A stretch of 64,000 nt of DNA from JABSQH01 sp039177505 (GTDB taxonomy: Bacteria > Actinomycetota > Acidimicrobiia > Acidimicrobiales > Ilumatobacteraceae), in NCBI GenBank assembly GCA_039177505.1, contig JBCDFR010000018.1, positions 1-64,000 of the forward strand, in the 5' to 3' direction. The number at the start of each line of letters is the position of its first letter. Within the stretch, counting starts at the first letter, position 1. Position numbers and translations under genes: made by a program. Positions 42,574-51,691 of this stretch are shown piece by piece. Below the pieces are notes generated by a model that searched no databases, had not been told where the DNA came from, and saw only the letters and a program-made list of their open reading frames with translations.

Positions 42574-43614
42574 TCAGGTCGACGAATTGCGGGCCCGAGA
42601 CGGCTGTACACGAGGCGCCTCATTCGGCATCTTTGGGTACACCGGTGGCCACGGCGAGTCCGGAATGCCGCGCTCGAGATCGGCGGCGAATCGCTCGACG
42701 AGCGGGGCGATCGTGCACGCCGCGTCATCGAGCAGTTCCCAGGGGTCGCCGAGCTCGACAAGACGTTGTGGAACGACGTCGATCGTCAACGACTCGGCAT
42801 CGACCGTGTCCAACTCGTCCCAAGCGAATGGCGTCGACACCTGAGCGCCGACACGCGGTCGCACGCCCCACGCGCCGAACAGGTTCTTGTGTGGCGCGTT
42901 CTGGTTGTAATCGACGAACACCCGCTCGCCACGTTCCTCCTTCCACCAGCGATCGGTGATCAGGTCGGGATGGCGCTCGGCGAGTTCACGGCCAAGGGCG
43001 ATGCACGCTGCGCGGATGGCGAACGAATCCCACCCCGGTTCGACGCGCACGAACACATGGAGTCCTTTGCTGCCGGTGGTTTTCGGGAACCCCACCATGC
43101 CGACCTCGGCCAGGTAGTCGCGGGTGAGCGCGGCTGCCTCGCGCACCATCTCGAACGTCGCGCCCTTCGCTGGATCGAGGTCGATGCGCAGTTCGTCGGC
43201 CTCCTCCGGATTGCTGGCGCGGAACTGCCAGGCGTGGAGGCCGAGCACGCCCATGTTGGCGGCCCACAACACGTGCGCGATGTCGGCGATCACGAGGGCG
43301 CGCGACGGTGTGCCGTTGATCGTCTCTACCGTCGTCGTCTGCAGCCACGCGGGTGCCGACTTCGGGATGCGCTTCTGAAAGAACGAGTTGCCGCGGACGC
43401 CGTCGGGATAGCGCTCGAGCAACACTGGCCGATCGCGCAGCGTGGGGATGATCGCATCGGCGACCGACAGGTAGTAGAGGGCGAGGTCGAGTTTGGTGCG
43501 CGGCTGTTTGTCGGGCCCGACGCTGGGAAACATCACCTTGTGGGGGTTGGTGATCGCCACGGTGCGTTCGCCGGTGTCGAGCTCGACCGGTTCCCCGAAC
43601 TCGGCGCGTGCCAT
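42574..43614 (-). CDS. LigD-type polymerase-domain protein (stand-alone)
   Basis: A 346-residue archaeo-eukaryotic-primase-type polymerase matching the PolDom of LigD, used in non-homologous end joining to fill or extend ends with ribonucleotides. Markers include 'VAITNPHKVMFPSVG' near 20, 'DLALYYLSVADAIIPTLRDR' near 45, the metal motif 'LRIDLDPAKGATF' near 160, and 'GSKGLHVFVRV' near 195. No ligase or nuclease domain is attached, and no Ku or ligase gene is within the window. ATG 43614 is the start; the longer open frame upstream belongs to another frame's gene. Confidence 0.9.
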   Translation of the reverse strand: MARAEFGEPVELDTGERTVAITNPHKVMFPSVGPDKQPRTKLDLALYYLSVADAIIPTLRDRPVLLERYPDGVRGNSFFQKRIPKSAPAWLQTTTVETINGTPSRALVIADIAHVLWAANMGVLGLHAWQFRASNPEEADELRIDLDPAKGATFEMVREAAALTRDYLAEVGMVGFPKTTGSKGLHVFVRVEPGWDSFAIRAACIALGRELAERHPDLITDRWWKEERGERVFVDYNQNAPHKNLFGAWGVRPRVGAQVSTPFAWDELDTVDAESLTIDVVPQRLVELGDPWELLDDAACTIAPLVERFAADLERGIPDSPWPPVYPKMPNEAPRVQPSRARNSST

Positions 43615-43649
43615 GAGGCGACGGTACTCCGGGTGTCGGGGGTCGGACG

Positions 43650-45110
43650 TCAGCGACGTGTGCTTGCTGGATCGGGCGCGTCGGCATCGACTGGTGGACT
43701 CGCCGACGTCGTGGCGGCCTCGGTCGACGGTGGGGTGCGCTCGATCGGCGATAGGCGGACGAGAAACGCTGCGGCGACGATGCCTACGGCGATGGGCACC
43801 GACTTCAGCGGAAACGTGTGGATCTGCGTGTGATTGCGCAGGATCTCGAACCACACCGGCACCAGCAGCGCAGGCGTAAGCATCACGAGGCGGTCCGGCC
43901 AGCGTTCGAGCAGCGACTGCGCACCCGCAGCCCGCGCCCGCTTGACGAGCACCACGATGACCAGGATGATCAGCGCCCAGAGAACGGGTTTGGTCAAGCC
44001 GTGGAGGAACCAGAGGTCGCGCATTCGGGTCCAGCTGGCACCGAACGACAGGTCGATCTCCCAACCCGGCTCGCCGTCGAGACGGAACGTCGTCTGTTCG
44101 ACAACTTCGTCTCGAACCTCGTCGACACCATAGATCGGGATCGATAGCGCCCACTTGGCGGCCCACATCCACCCGAACCCGAGCATCCACCCGAAGGTGG
44201 CGAGGGCGGCCGTACCCGCCAACGCCCAGCCGCGAACGTGTCGGGTCGCCGCGGCTGCGACGACGAACACCGTGAGTGCCCAGACCCCGGGGGGGATCGT
44301 GAGCACGTCGAAAAAGCTGAACACCGCGCCGGCGATCACGGTGGACAACATGATGCGCCCCGGCGTGCGACGTCGGTACACCGCTTCGTGCGCCACGACG
44401 GCGCCGACCAGTGCGACGCTGAGCGCCCACGCCTGGTGCAGGCTTCCCGGCAGGTCGAGGACGTCGCCCGTCAGTGCGAATGGGCCGATGAGCGCCGCGG
44501 TCACGATCACGCCCTGTCGGCGAGCGAACGACCAGCAGAATGCGGCGATCGCCGCGACGAGCACCCACGCTGTGACGATCCTCGTCGCCTCGAGTCCGAC
44601 GGTGGCGATCAATGGCCGGGTCACCGAGGTGGTGCCGTGCCAGTACCGGAAGTAGTCGAAGTGCGGGGACAACTCCCCGCCTGCCGTCCAGGCTTCGACG
44701 TGGGGGACCATCCGCCCGCAATTGCCGAGCGTTGGATTGCGCAGTGCGACCGACCACGGCGACGCGCCCGCAGTATCTACGGATCCGATCGTGATGGTGT
44801 GGCAGTCGGTCCAGACGTCGATGAAGCGCCCGGACATCGACCGTGGGACGTACTCCTCCGTCAGCCGGCCGGCGCTGATCGCAGAGGTGACCTCGTCGAG
44901 GATTGCTTCGTCGTCAGCCAGTTGGCCCGCAGTCACGGCGAGTAGTCCGATGATCGGGAGCACGACCAGGGCCAGCAGCGTGACCGCAACGACCGACCGT
45001 GGACGCGGGTCGTCGATGGTGGCAACAGCGCGGGCCCAGAGAGTTGGCGATGGATCAGGGCCGCTGCTCACGGCGCGATCACAACTCCCGCCACGGCTGC
45101 AGTTTGCCAT
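43650..45110 (-). CDS. Large polytopic membrane protein (GT-C-like?), unknown function
   Basis: A 486-residue protein with about ten or eleven predicted spans and a first extracytoplasmic loop of about 100 residues ('DDEAILDEVTSAISAGRLTE', then a part with two Cys). Overall topology (long first loop with acidic residues after span 1, many later spans) resembles GT-C glycosyltransferases and related envelope enzymes, but no diagnostic motif is clear. ATG 45110 is the likely start, with a Cys-rich cytosolic leader. It is followed after 35 bp by the LigD polymerase gene on the same strand. Confidence 0.6.
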   Translation of the reverse strand: MANCSRGGSCDRAVSSGPDPSPTLWARAVATIDDPRPRSVVAVTLLALVVLPIIGLLAVTAGQLADDEAILDEVTSAISAGRLTEEYVPRSMSGRFIDVWTDCHTITIGSVDTAGASPWSVALRNPTLGNCGRMVPHVEAWTAGGELSPHFDYFRYWHGTTSVTRPLIATVGLEATRIVTAWVLVAAIAAFCWSFARRQGVIVTAALIGPFALTGDVLDLPGSLHQAWALSVALVGAVVAHEAVYRRRTPGRIMLSTVIAGAVFSFFDVLTIPPGVWALTVFVVAAAATRHVRGWALAGTAALATFGWMLGFGWMWAAKWALSIPIYGVDEVRDEVVEQTTFRLDGEPGWEIDLSFGASWTRMRDLWFLHGLTKPVLWALIILVIVVLVKRARAAGAQSLLERWPDRLVMLTPALLVPVWFEILRNHTQIHTFPLKSVPIAVGIVAAAFLVRLSPIERTPPSTEAATTSASPPVDADAPDPASTRR

Positions 45111-45227
45111 GGTGAACACGCCATGTGGGCTCGAGGAGCACGATTGGTCACGCAACAGTGTAGTCAAGGGATCCACCGGCGGTCTCGTTCGCGGCGAGGC
45201 CGGCCGCACCGCGTCAGAAATCTGGCG

Positions 45228-46166
45228 CTACTGGCTGGTGTGTAACTCTTCGTTGAGTTCGCCCCACACCTGCTTGCGTCGGCGGGCGATCACAGCGCCC
45301 GTTTGTCCATCGCGGATGAACATCAGCCCGGAGGCACCCGACAACTCGCGCGCCTTGACCACGCCGTCGTCGGTCAGCACCGGCGTACTGCCGGTGACAT
45401 AGAGGCCGGCCTCGACCACGCAGTCGTCTCCGAGGCTGATCCCGATGCCGGCGTTGGCACCCAGCAGGCAGCGCTCACCGACCGAGATCTGTTCGGTGCC
45501 CCCGCCCGACAGCGTTCCCAGGATCGACGCTCCGCCGCCGATGTCGGAGCCGTCGCCGACGATCACCCCGGCCACGATGCGTCCCTCGACCATGGATGTT
45601 CCCAAGGTGCCCGCGTTGAAGTTGCAGAAGCCTTCGTGCATGACGGTGGTCCCCGAGGCGAGATGTGCTCCCAGTCGGACTCGGTCGGCGTCGGCGATGC
45701 GGACGCCAGACGGCACGACGTAGTCGGTCATGCGCGGGAATTTGTCGAGACCGTGCACGGTGAGCACGCCACCGGCGAGACGAACCTCGAGCCGCACGTT
45801 GTCGAGGTCGTCGATCGCCACTGGCCCGAGATTGGTCCAGGCGACGTTGTTGAGCGCGCCGAAGGTGCCGTCCATGTTCAGCGTGCGAGGCTGGGCGAGC
45901 CTGTGCGACAGCAGATGGAGCCGCAGATAGGCGTCTTCAGGCGAAGATGGCGCCTCGTCGACATCCACCGAGATCCGTACCGGGCGGATCGTCACCTTGC
46001 GGACGTCGTCGGTGCGCTCGCGCAGTCCGAGCTGGCTCTCGATCTCGTCGGTGGGGCAATCGTCGCCGCCGTACTCGCCCCACCCCAACCAGCGGTACCA
46101 CGTGTCGAGCGTCGACCCGTCGCGGGCGACCGTCGCCAGCCCTGCGCCCCATGCCATCCGTGCCAT
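45228..46166 (-). CDS. dapD: 2,3,4,5-Tetrahydropyridine-2,6-dicarboxylate N-succinyltransferase
   Basis: A 312-residue DapD of the actinobacterial type. It transfers succinyl from succinyl-CoA to tetrahydrodipicolinate in the lysine/diaminopimelate pathway. The C-terminal half is a left-handed beta helix of hexapeptide repeats ('SDIGGGASILGTLSGGG', 'LGANAGIGISLGDDCVVEAG'). 'MHEGFCNFNAGTLGTSMVEG' is the conserved active-site segment. An AGGAG ribosome-binding site lies 9 bp before ATG 46166. It is directly downstream of lysS, so one lysine-related unit is likely. Confidence 0.94.
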   Translation of the reverse strand: MARMAWGAGLATVARDGSTLDTWYRWLGWGEYGGDDCPTDEIESQLGLRERTDDVRKVTIRPVRISVDVDEAPSSPEDAYLRLHLLSHRLAQPRTLNMDGTFGALNNVAWTNLGPVAIDDLDNVRLEVRLAGGVLTVHGLDKFPRMTDYVVPSGVRIADADRVRLGAHLASGTTVMHEGFCNFNAGTLGTSMVEGRIVAGVIVGDGSDIGGGASILGTLSGGGTEQISVGERCLLGANAGIGISLGDDCVVEAGLYVTGSTPVLTDDGVVKARELSGASGLMFIRDGQTGAVIARRRKQVWGELNEELHTSQ

Positions 46167-46175
46167 CGGTGATGT

Positions 46176-46180
46176 CTCCT
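46176..46180 (-). promoter_or_regulatory. Ribosome-binding site of dapD
   Basis: On the minus strand AAGGAG lies 9 bases before the dapD ATG. It is one of the clearest Shine-Dalgarno sequences in the window and fixes the dapD start. Confidence 0.7.
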
Positions 46181-46210
46181 TCTTCCGTCAGTCGAGTTCG
46201 CGCGCCGCGC

Positions 46211-47725
46211 CTACCAGACCTCTGGTCGCAGCGTCGGGAACAGGATCACTTCTTTCAACGTGTCGACGCCGGCGATTGTGGCGGCCAGCCGATCGATGCC
46301 GATGCCGAGGCCGCCGGTGGGCGGCATCCCGTACTCCAATGCCCGCAGGTAGTCCTCGTCGACGGTGCCTCGCTCGGCGTCGCCGGCCTCTTTGGCGGCC
46401 TGTTCCTCTTCGAACCGGGCACGCTGCTCCACCGGGTCGTTGAGCTCGGAGTACCCGTTGGCGATCTCTCGGCCGTCGATGTACAACTCGAAGCGCTCGG
46501 TCAGCCACGGATCGTTGCGATCGATACGGGCGAGCGGGGAGATCTCGGTGGGGTGGCCGGTGACGAATGTAGGGCGCAACAGTCCGGATTCGCTGGTGGC
46601 CTCGAAGATCTCGGCGATCAATCGGCCTCCCCCCCACGATGGTTCGACACGCACGTCGAACTCGGCGGCCAGCGCACGCAGCTCGTCGACGGGGTCGGAG
46701 GGATGGATCTGGCGACCGGCGGCCGCAGAGGCGAGGTCGACCATCGACGCCCGTGGCCACGCTTCCTGCAGGTCGACGCGTTGGTCACCGATCGTCAGTT
46801 CGGTCGATCCGGTGGCCGCAACATTCGCCTCGGTGATCAATCGCTCGGTGATCTCCATGATGTCGGTCCAGTCGGCGAACGCCTGGTACAGCTCCATCAT
46901 CGTGAACTCGGGGTTGTGGCGTGTCGAGATGCCCTCGTTGCGGAAGATGCGTCCCATCTCGTACACCCGCTCCATGCCGCCCACGATCAGCCGCTTCAAG
47001 TGCAGCTCCAATGCGATCCGCAGGTAGAGATCGACATCGAGGGTGTTGTGGTGCGTGACGAACGGCCGTGCGTGGGCGCCGCCGGCTTCGGTATGCAGCA
47101 CGGGCGTCTCGACCTCGGTGAATCCGGCATTGTCGAGGGTGCGGCGGAAGCTGGCGACCACGGCGTGGCGGATCTCGAGCGCACGTCGGGCTTCGTCGTT
47201 GACGATGAGGTCGGCGTATCGCTGGCGGAAGCGGGTGTCGGTGTCGGTGAGGCCGTGCCACTTGTCGGGAAGCGGCCGAATCGACTTGGCGAGCAGCTCG
47301 AGGTCGGCCACTTTGAGCGACAGCTCACCTTTGCGGGTGGTCATCACCGTGCCGCTCGCTCCCACCCAATCGCCGAGGTCGAGTCGCTTGATCGAGGCGA
47401 ACGTATCGTCGCCGACGACTGCTTTCGAGATGAACAGTTGGAGCTCGCCGCTCCGGTCGCGCAGCGTCGCGAAGATCAACTTGCCCGAGTCGCGCTTCAA
47501 CACAATGCGTCCCGCGATGGTCGCTTCGGCGTCGGTCTCCGTACCTGGTTCGAGTTGGCCCCAACCGTCGCGCACCTCACCGAGCGTGTGTGTCCGGTCG
47601 AAGCGATAGGGGTATGGCTGACCGCCGTTCGCGCGAAGCTCGTCGATTTCGCCCTGCCGGCGAGCGCGTTCGGCCGCGAGACCGCTGCCGCTCGTACCGT
47701 CGGGTTCGGGGGTGGGCTCGCTCAC
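46211..47725 (-). CDS. lysS: Lysyl-tRNA synthetase (class II)
   Basis: A 504-residue class II enzyme that charges tRNA-Lys. The N-terminal OB-fold anticodon-binding domain is at about 60-150, and the catalytic domain follows, with motif 2 'RIFRNEGISTRHNPEFTMM' near 260 and motif 3 'GGLGIGIDRLA' near 480. 'GGAHARPFVTHHNTLDVDLY' near 205 is also typical. GTG 47725 is chosen because the upstream frame is not conserved. It is followed after 44 bp by dapD. Confidence 0.95.
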   Translation of the reverse strand: MSEPTPEPDGTSGSGLAAERARRQGEIDELRANGGQPYPYRFDRTHTLGEVRDGWGQLEPGTETDAEATIAGRIVLKRDSGKLIFATLRDRSGELQLFISKAVVGDDTFASIKRLDLGDWVGASGTVMTTRKGELSLKVADLELLAKSIRPLPDKWHGLTDTDTRFRQRYADLIVNDEARRALEIRHAVVASFRRTLDNAGFTEVETPVLHTEAGGAHARPFVTHHNTLDVDLYLRIALELHLKRLIVGGMERVYEMGRIFRNEGISTRHNPEFTMMELYQAFADWTDIMEITERLITEANVAATGSTELTIGDQRVDLQEAWPRASMVDLASAAAGRQIHPSDPVDELRALAAEFDVRVEPSWGGGRLIAEIFEATSESGLLRPTFVTGHPTEISPLARIDRNDPWLTERFELYIDGREIANGYSELNDPVEQRARFEEEQAAKEAGDAERGTVDEDYLRALEYGMPPTGGLGIGIDRLAATIAGVDTLKEVILFPTLRPEVW

Positions 47726-47880
47726 GGTGGGTCGACCGTAGCGAAACGGCCGGCGATGTACACGTTCTGTGTCGGATGGCGATCCGTCGTGGGCGAGCAC
47801 TGGTGCGCAACTCGCTCGTGTCGACGTCGATTCGTGTCCGGCGGTCGTAGCACCCGCCCGATCCGGACTCCACGCTCGGC

Positions 47881-48421
47881 ATGGCGCAACTGTCCACCGG
47901 CTGCTACCGAGACGTGCGGGAGAATCTCGAAGCCGCGATGGACGAGATGATCGCCGAGGGCTTGGAGGACACGATCGACTACCTCGACGCCAACCGGTAC
48001 GGAGGGTGCTATCACTCGCGTTTCAACCGGCTGACACCCGACAGCTCCCTCGGCTTCCTGTCGCGTCACTCGTGGGGGTGACGCGGTCGACACCAGCACC
48101 CAAGGTTCGTGCCAGGGGTGCGCGCCGCCTGACTTCGATTGTCGGACAGTGCGCATCTTTCGCAAACACGGGTGTGCCTGCGGTGGGAACTTCGTACTAC
48201 CCGACGGGATGCACTTCGAGTGGGTCGGTGAACCACGTGATCAGCTGCCGTACCCGAGTCGTTTGTGCGGCAACATCGTCGATCGCAGCTCGGTGCAGGT
48301 CGACGCCGGCGATGTGCCGACCCAACGGGCGACGCTGTATGCCGACGCTGGCCTGACCGACGCACACAGCCATGGTGATCAGGCAAACCGATGCCACGCA
48401 CGCGGCGACCACGACCACTGA
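47881..48421 (+). pseudogene. M15-family D-Ala-D-Ala carboxypeptidase-like gene, frameshifted
   Basis: Frame 1 reads about 66 residues from ATG 47881 to 'NRYGGCYHSRFNRLTPDSSL' and 'LSRHSWG', then stops. The continuation lies one frame over: 'DAVDTSTQGSCQGCAPPDFD', 'FRKHGCACGGNFVLPDGMHF' and 'EWVGEP', ending at 48421. Removing one base from the run of five G at 48074-48078 restores the M15 zinc motif SxHxxGxAxD (S-R-H-S-W-G-D-A-V-D), and the later D-G-M-H-F-E supplies the last ligand. Upstream of ATG 47881 the same frame has a TAG at 47848, so the exported N-terminus is also missing or broken. Confidence 0.8.
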
Positions 48422-48498
48422 GCGCGATCGCCGACGGCCGACACGCTCCCCGCGAGCAGCCAGTCCAACCCGCCGACCGGCGACGTAACCTGGCCGCC

Positions 48499-49890
48499 GT
48501 GAGCACTCGATTCGTGATCGTCGGTGGCGGACCTGCGGGCAACGTGGCGGCGACCACTGCTGCCCGGCTCGGCGCTGAAGTGATCATGATCGAGCGCGAC
48601 GTCGTCGGCGGAGCGGCGCACCTGTGGGATTGCATCCCATCGAAGTCGATGATCGCGACGGGTCGGGCGATCAGTCGCACGCGGGCGATTCGCGGGATGG
48701 GGCTGTCGTCGTCGCTGGTGACGAGCGACGATGACTCCGTCGATCTCTCGATCGACACGTCGGGGCTGACGGCGCGGATCGAGGGCATCAAGCACGACAT
48801 GCGCGACGGCACGACCGGCCTGCTCGAGAGCCAGGGCGTGCGCATTGTGCGTGGTACCGGCCGCTTCCTCTCGCCGCGCAGCGTTGTCGTCGACGGAGTG
48901 CACGGCAGCGAGGAGATCGAGTTCGACGCAGCGTTGATCTCGACCGGGTCACGGCCGCGCATCCCCGAGTGGTGTCACCCCGACGGCGATCGCATCCTCA
49001 CGACACGCGACTGCTACCCGCCGAAGCAGTTTCCCGACAGCGTCACGGTCGTCGGCTCGGGAGTCACCGGCGTCGAGTTCGTGCACATGTTCTCGTCGTT
49101 CGGAGCGCACGTGAATCTGGTGGTCAGCCGTCAGCAGGTGCTGCCGGGGAAGGACCCCGAAGTGGCGGCCCTGCTCGAAGCGGAATTCATGCGCCGTGGC
49201 GTCAAGCTGCTGATGGGTGCGCGCGCCCAGTCGATCGAGCGCACCGATGACGGGGCGCGCGTGGTCGTGCGCTGCGACGACGGTCGGGTCATCGAGTCGA
49301 CGCATGCCGTGCTGGCGATCGGCTCGATCCCGAATACCGAAGACATCGGTCTCGACGCCGCTGACGTGCAGACCGATGGCGGTTACATCCCGATCAATCA
49401 GCACTGCGTGACCAACGTGCCGAGCATCTACGCCGCTGGCGATGTCAGCGGCAAGCTCCCGCTGTCGTCGGTGGCGTCGATGCAAGGGCGCAAGGTCGCC
49501 CAACACGTGATGGGGCTCCAAACTCGTGAGCACCGACACCTCGACTACGACAAGGCCGCGTCGGCCATCTTCACCGAGCCGGAAATCGCCGACGTTGGCC
49601 TCGCCGAGGCCGAAGCGTTCAGCTCCGGCCGCAAGATTCGGGTCACTAAGGTGCCGTTCTCCACCACCGCGAAGGCACTGATCAACAACGACACCCAGGG
49701 GTTCGTCAAGATCATCTCGGACCCTGCGACCGGGGTGGTCCTCGGTGGCTCCATCGTCGGGCGTCAGGCCGCCGAATTGATCTCGGTGATCGCCGTGGCG
49801 GTCACCGCTGGGCTGACCGTGACTGATCTGGCCAACAGCATCCTCGTGCACCCGGCACTCAGCGAAGCCCTCGCCGAAGCTGCCGAATAG
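48499..49890 (+). CDS. LpdA-type FAD-dependent NAD(P)H oxidoreductase (quinone reductase-like)
   Basis: A 463-residue flavoprotein of the pyridine-nucleotide-disulfide family. 'FVIVGGGPAGNVAATTAARL' at about 5-24 binds FAD and 'VTVVGSGVTGVEFVHMFSSF' near 180 binds NAD(P)H. At the usual redox-disulfide site it has 'GGAAHLWDCIPSKSMI', with only one Cys. This matches mycobacterial LpdA (a quinone reductase) rather than lipoamide dehydrogenase. The dimer domain at about 345-460 is complete. GTG 48499 fits the family start. Confidence 0.88.
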   Translation: MSTRFVIVGGGPAGNVAATTAARLGAEVIMIERDVVGGAAHLWDCIPSKSMIATGRAISRTRAIRGMGLSSSLVTSDDDSVDLSIDTSGLTARIEGIKHDMRDGTTGLLESQGVRIVRGTGRFLSPRSVVVDGVHGSEEIEFDAALISTGSRPRIPEWCHPDGDRILTTRDCYPPKQFPDSVTVVGSGVTGVEFVHMFSSFGAHVNLVVSRQQVLPGKDPEVAALLEAEFMRRGVKLLMGARAQSIERTDDGARVVVRCDDGRVIESTHAVLAIGSIPNTEDIGLDAADVQTDGGYIPINQHCVTNVPSIYAAGDVSGKLPLSSVASMQGRKVAQHVMGLQTREHRHLDYDKAASAIFTEPEIADVGLAEAEAFSSGRKIRVTKVPFSTTAKALINNDTQGFVKIISDPATGVVLGGSIVGRQAAELISVIAVAVTAGLTVTDLANSILVHPALSEALAEAAE

Positions 49891-49896
49891 GCGTCG

Positions 49897-51672
49897 TTAC
49901 TCGATCACGAGGAGCACATCGCCACCGCCGACGGTGTCCCCCGCAGCGACCTTGATCTCCTTGACGGTGCCGTCGGCCTCGGCGTTGATCTGGTTCTCCA
50001 TCTTCATCGCTTCGAGCACGAGCAGTCCTTCGCCCGATGTGACCGCTTGGCCCTCTTCGACGAGGATTTTGACGATCGTGCCCTGCATCGGGGCCTCGAC
50101 CGCGCCACTGCTGCTGCCTCCGCCGCTGCCGCTCGACCGTTCCCTGCGGGCCGACTTCTTCGGCGCGCCTGGGCCTGCGGCGACGACCGCGCTCGCTTCG
50201 GGCACCCACATCGACACCTCGAAGCGTTTGCCGTTGACCTCGACGGTCGTGGTTCGCTGCACACGCGGCTCTTCGTCGTCGCTCGATGGGGCCTCGTCGG
50301 TGCCGGTCGCCCCACCCAGACCGGTGAGGTCGAGCGTCTGCTCGACCCACTTGGTCGAGTGCTCGACAGCAACAAAGTCCGGATGCTTGAGAATGGCCAG
50401 GTCAGCCGGGATCGTCGTGGCGACACCATCGACGACGAGCTCTTCGAGTGCGCAAATGGCACGGCGGATGGCCACCTCGCGGTCGCGGCCCCACACCACG
50501 AGCTTGCCGACGAGGTTGTCGTAGAACTGACTGATCGAGTCGCCGGAGTAGTACCCGGTGTCGAAGCGCACGCCGAAGCCGTCGGGTGCACTCAACTTGG
50601 TGATCTCGCCGGGCGATGGCAGGAACTTGCCCTCCGCGACGTCTTCAGCGTTGATCCGAATCTCGATCGCGTGGCCGCGTCGGCGCGCCGAGACCTCCTC
50701 TTGTGTCATCGGAAGCGCTTCACCCGAGGCGACCCGGATCTGCCATTCGACGAGGTCGATGTCGGTGATCATCTCGCTCACCGGGTGCTCGACCTGGAGG
50801 CGGGTGTTCATCTCCAGGAAGAAGAACTCCCCGTCCTGGTAGATGAACTCGACGGTTCCCGCGCCGTAGTAGCCGACCGCCTTGGCGGCGTTGACCGCCG
50901 CCTCGCCCATCGCGTCTTCGACCGCGTCGGGGAGTGCTGGCGCCGGTGCCTCCTCGACGAGCTTCTGGTGACGGCGCTGCGCCGAGCAATCGCGGGTCGA
51001 GATCCATACGCAATTGCCCTGTTTGTCGCCGACGAGCTGCACCTCGACGTGTCGCGGCCACGTGAGATACCGCTCGACGTACACCTCGTCGCGACCGAAA
51101 AATGCCTTCGCCTCACGCTGGGCGCTGGCCATTGCTTCGTCGACTTCGTCGGCCGACTGCACGACCTTCATCCCGCGTCCGCCGCCGCCATAGGCGGCCT
51201 TGATCGCCACCGGCCATCCTGACTCGTTACCGAAGTTGCGGATGTCGTCGGGGCCCTGCGCGAACTCAGTGGTGCCGGGAACCACCGGGACGTCGCCGCG
51301 CAGCGCGGCGAGTCGGCTCGACACCTTGTCGGACATCTCGTCCATCGCCTCGGGCGGCGGGCCGATGAATTCCACGCCGATCTCGGCAACGGCGCGTGCG
51401 AAGTCGGCGTTCTCACTGAAGAACCCGTATCCGGGGTGGACACCATCGGCGCCGCTCTTTTCGATCGCGTCGATGATGGCGTCGCTGTTGATGTAACTCT
51501 CCGCCGCCGTTTGTCCGCCGAGGGCGTAGGCCTCATCGGCAAGCCGGACGTGGAGCGCATCACGGTCGAAGTCGGAATAGACCGCCACCGTCTGGAGGCC
51601 CATTTCACGAGCAGCGCGGATGACGCGGACGGCGATCTCGCCCCGGTTGGCGATCAGGATCTTCTGCAGCAC
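49897..51672 (-). CDS. accA: Acyl-CoA carboxylase alpha subunit (biotin carboxylase + BCCP)
   Basis: A 591-residue alpha chain of a biotin-dependent carboxylase (acetyl/propionyl-CoA type). The biotin carboxylase domain is at about 1-450: 'KILIANRGEIAVRVIRAARE', ATP-grasp Gly-rich loop 'AAYGGGGRGMKVV' near 165, and 'LEMNTRLQVEHPVSEM' near 290. A linker follows, then a biotinyl domain at about 515-590 with EAMKMEN, whose Lys is biotinylated by BirA. The beta (carboxyltransferase) subunit is not in the window. GTG 51672 is 19 bp from the divergent biotin ligase gene. Confidence 0.93.
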   Translation of the reverse strand: MLQKILIANRGEIAVRVIRAAREMGLQTVAVYSDFDRDALHVRLADEAYALGGQTAAESYINSDAIIDAIEKSGADGVHPGYGFFSENADFARAVAEIGVEFIGPPPEAMDEMSDKVSSRLAALRGDVPVVPGTTEFAQGPDDIRNFGNESGWPVAIKAAYGGGGRGMKVVQSADEVDEAMASAQREAKAFFGRDEVYVERYLTWPRHVEVQLVGDKQGNCVWISTRDCSAQRRHQKLVEEAPAPALPDAVEDAMGEAAVNAAKAVGYYGAGTVEFIYQDGEFFFLEMNTRLQVEHPVSEMITDIDLVEWQIRVASGEALPMTQEEVSARRRGHAIEIRINAEDVAEGKFLPSPGEITKLSAPDGFGVRFDTGYYSGDSISQFYDNLVGKLVVWGRDREVAIRRAICALEELVVDGVATTIPADLAILKHPDFVAVEHSTKWVEQTLDLTGLGGATGTDEAPSSDDEEPRVQRTTTVEVNGKRFEVSMWVPEASAVVAAGPGAPKKSARRERSSGSGGGSSSGAVEAPMQGTIVKILVEEGQAVTSGEGLLVLEAMKMENQINAEADGTVKEIKVAAGDTVGGGDVLLVIE

Positions 51673-51691
51673 GGCTGCCAATGTAGGTGCC

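Noticed and set aside
45947..47950. 667-codon plus-strand open frame opposite lysS
   Set aside because: It lies wholly over lysS and the end of dapD, which carry all class II synthetase and DapD motifs. Its composition is typical antisense shadow.
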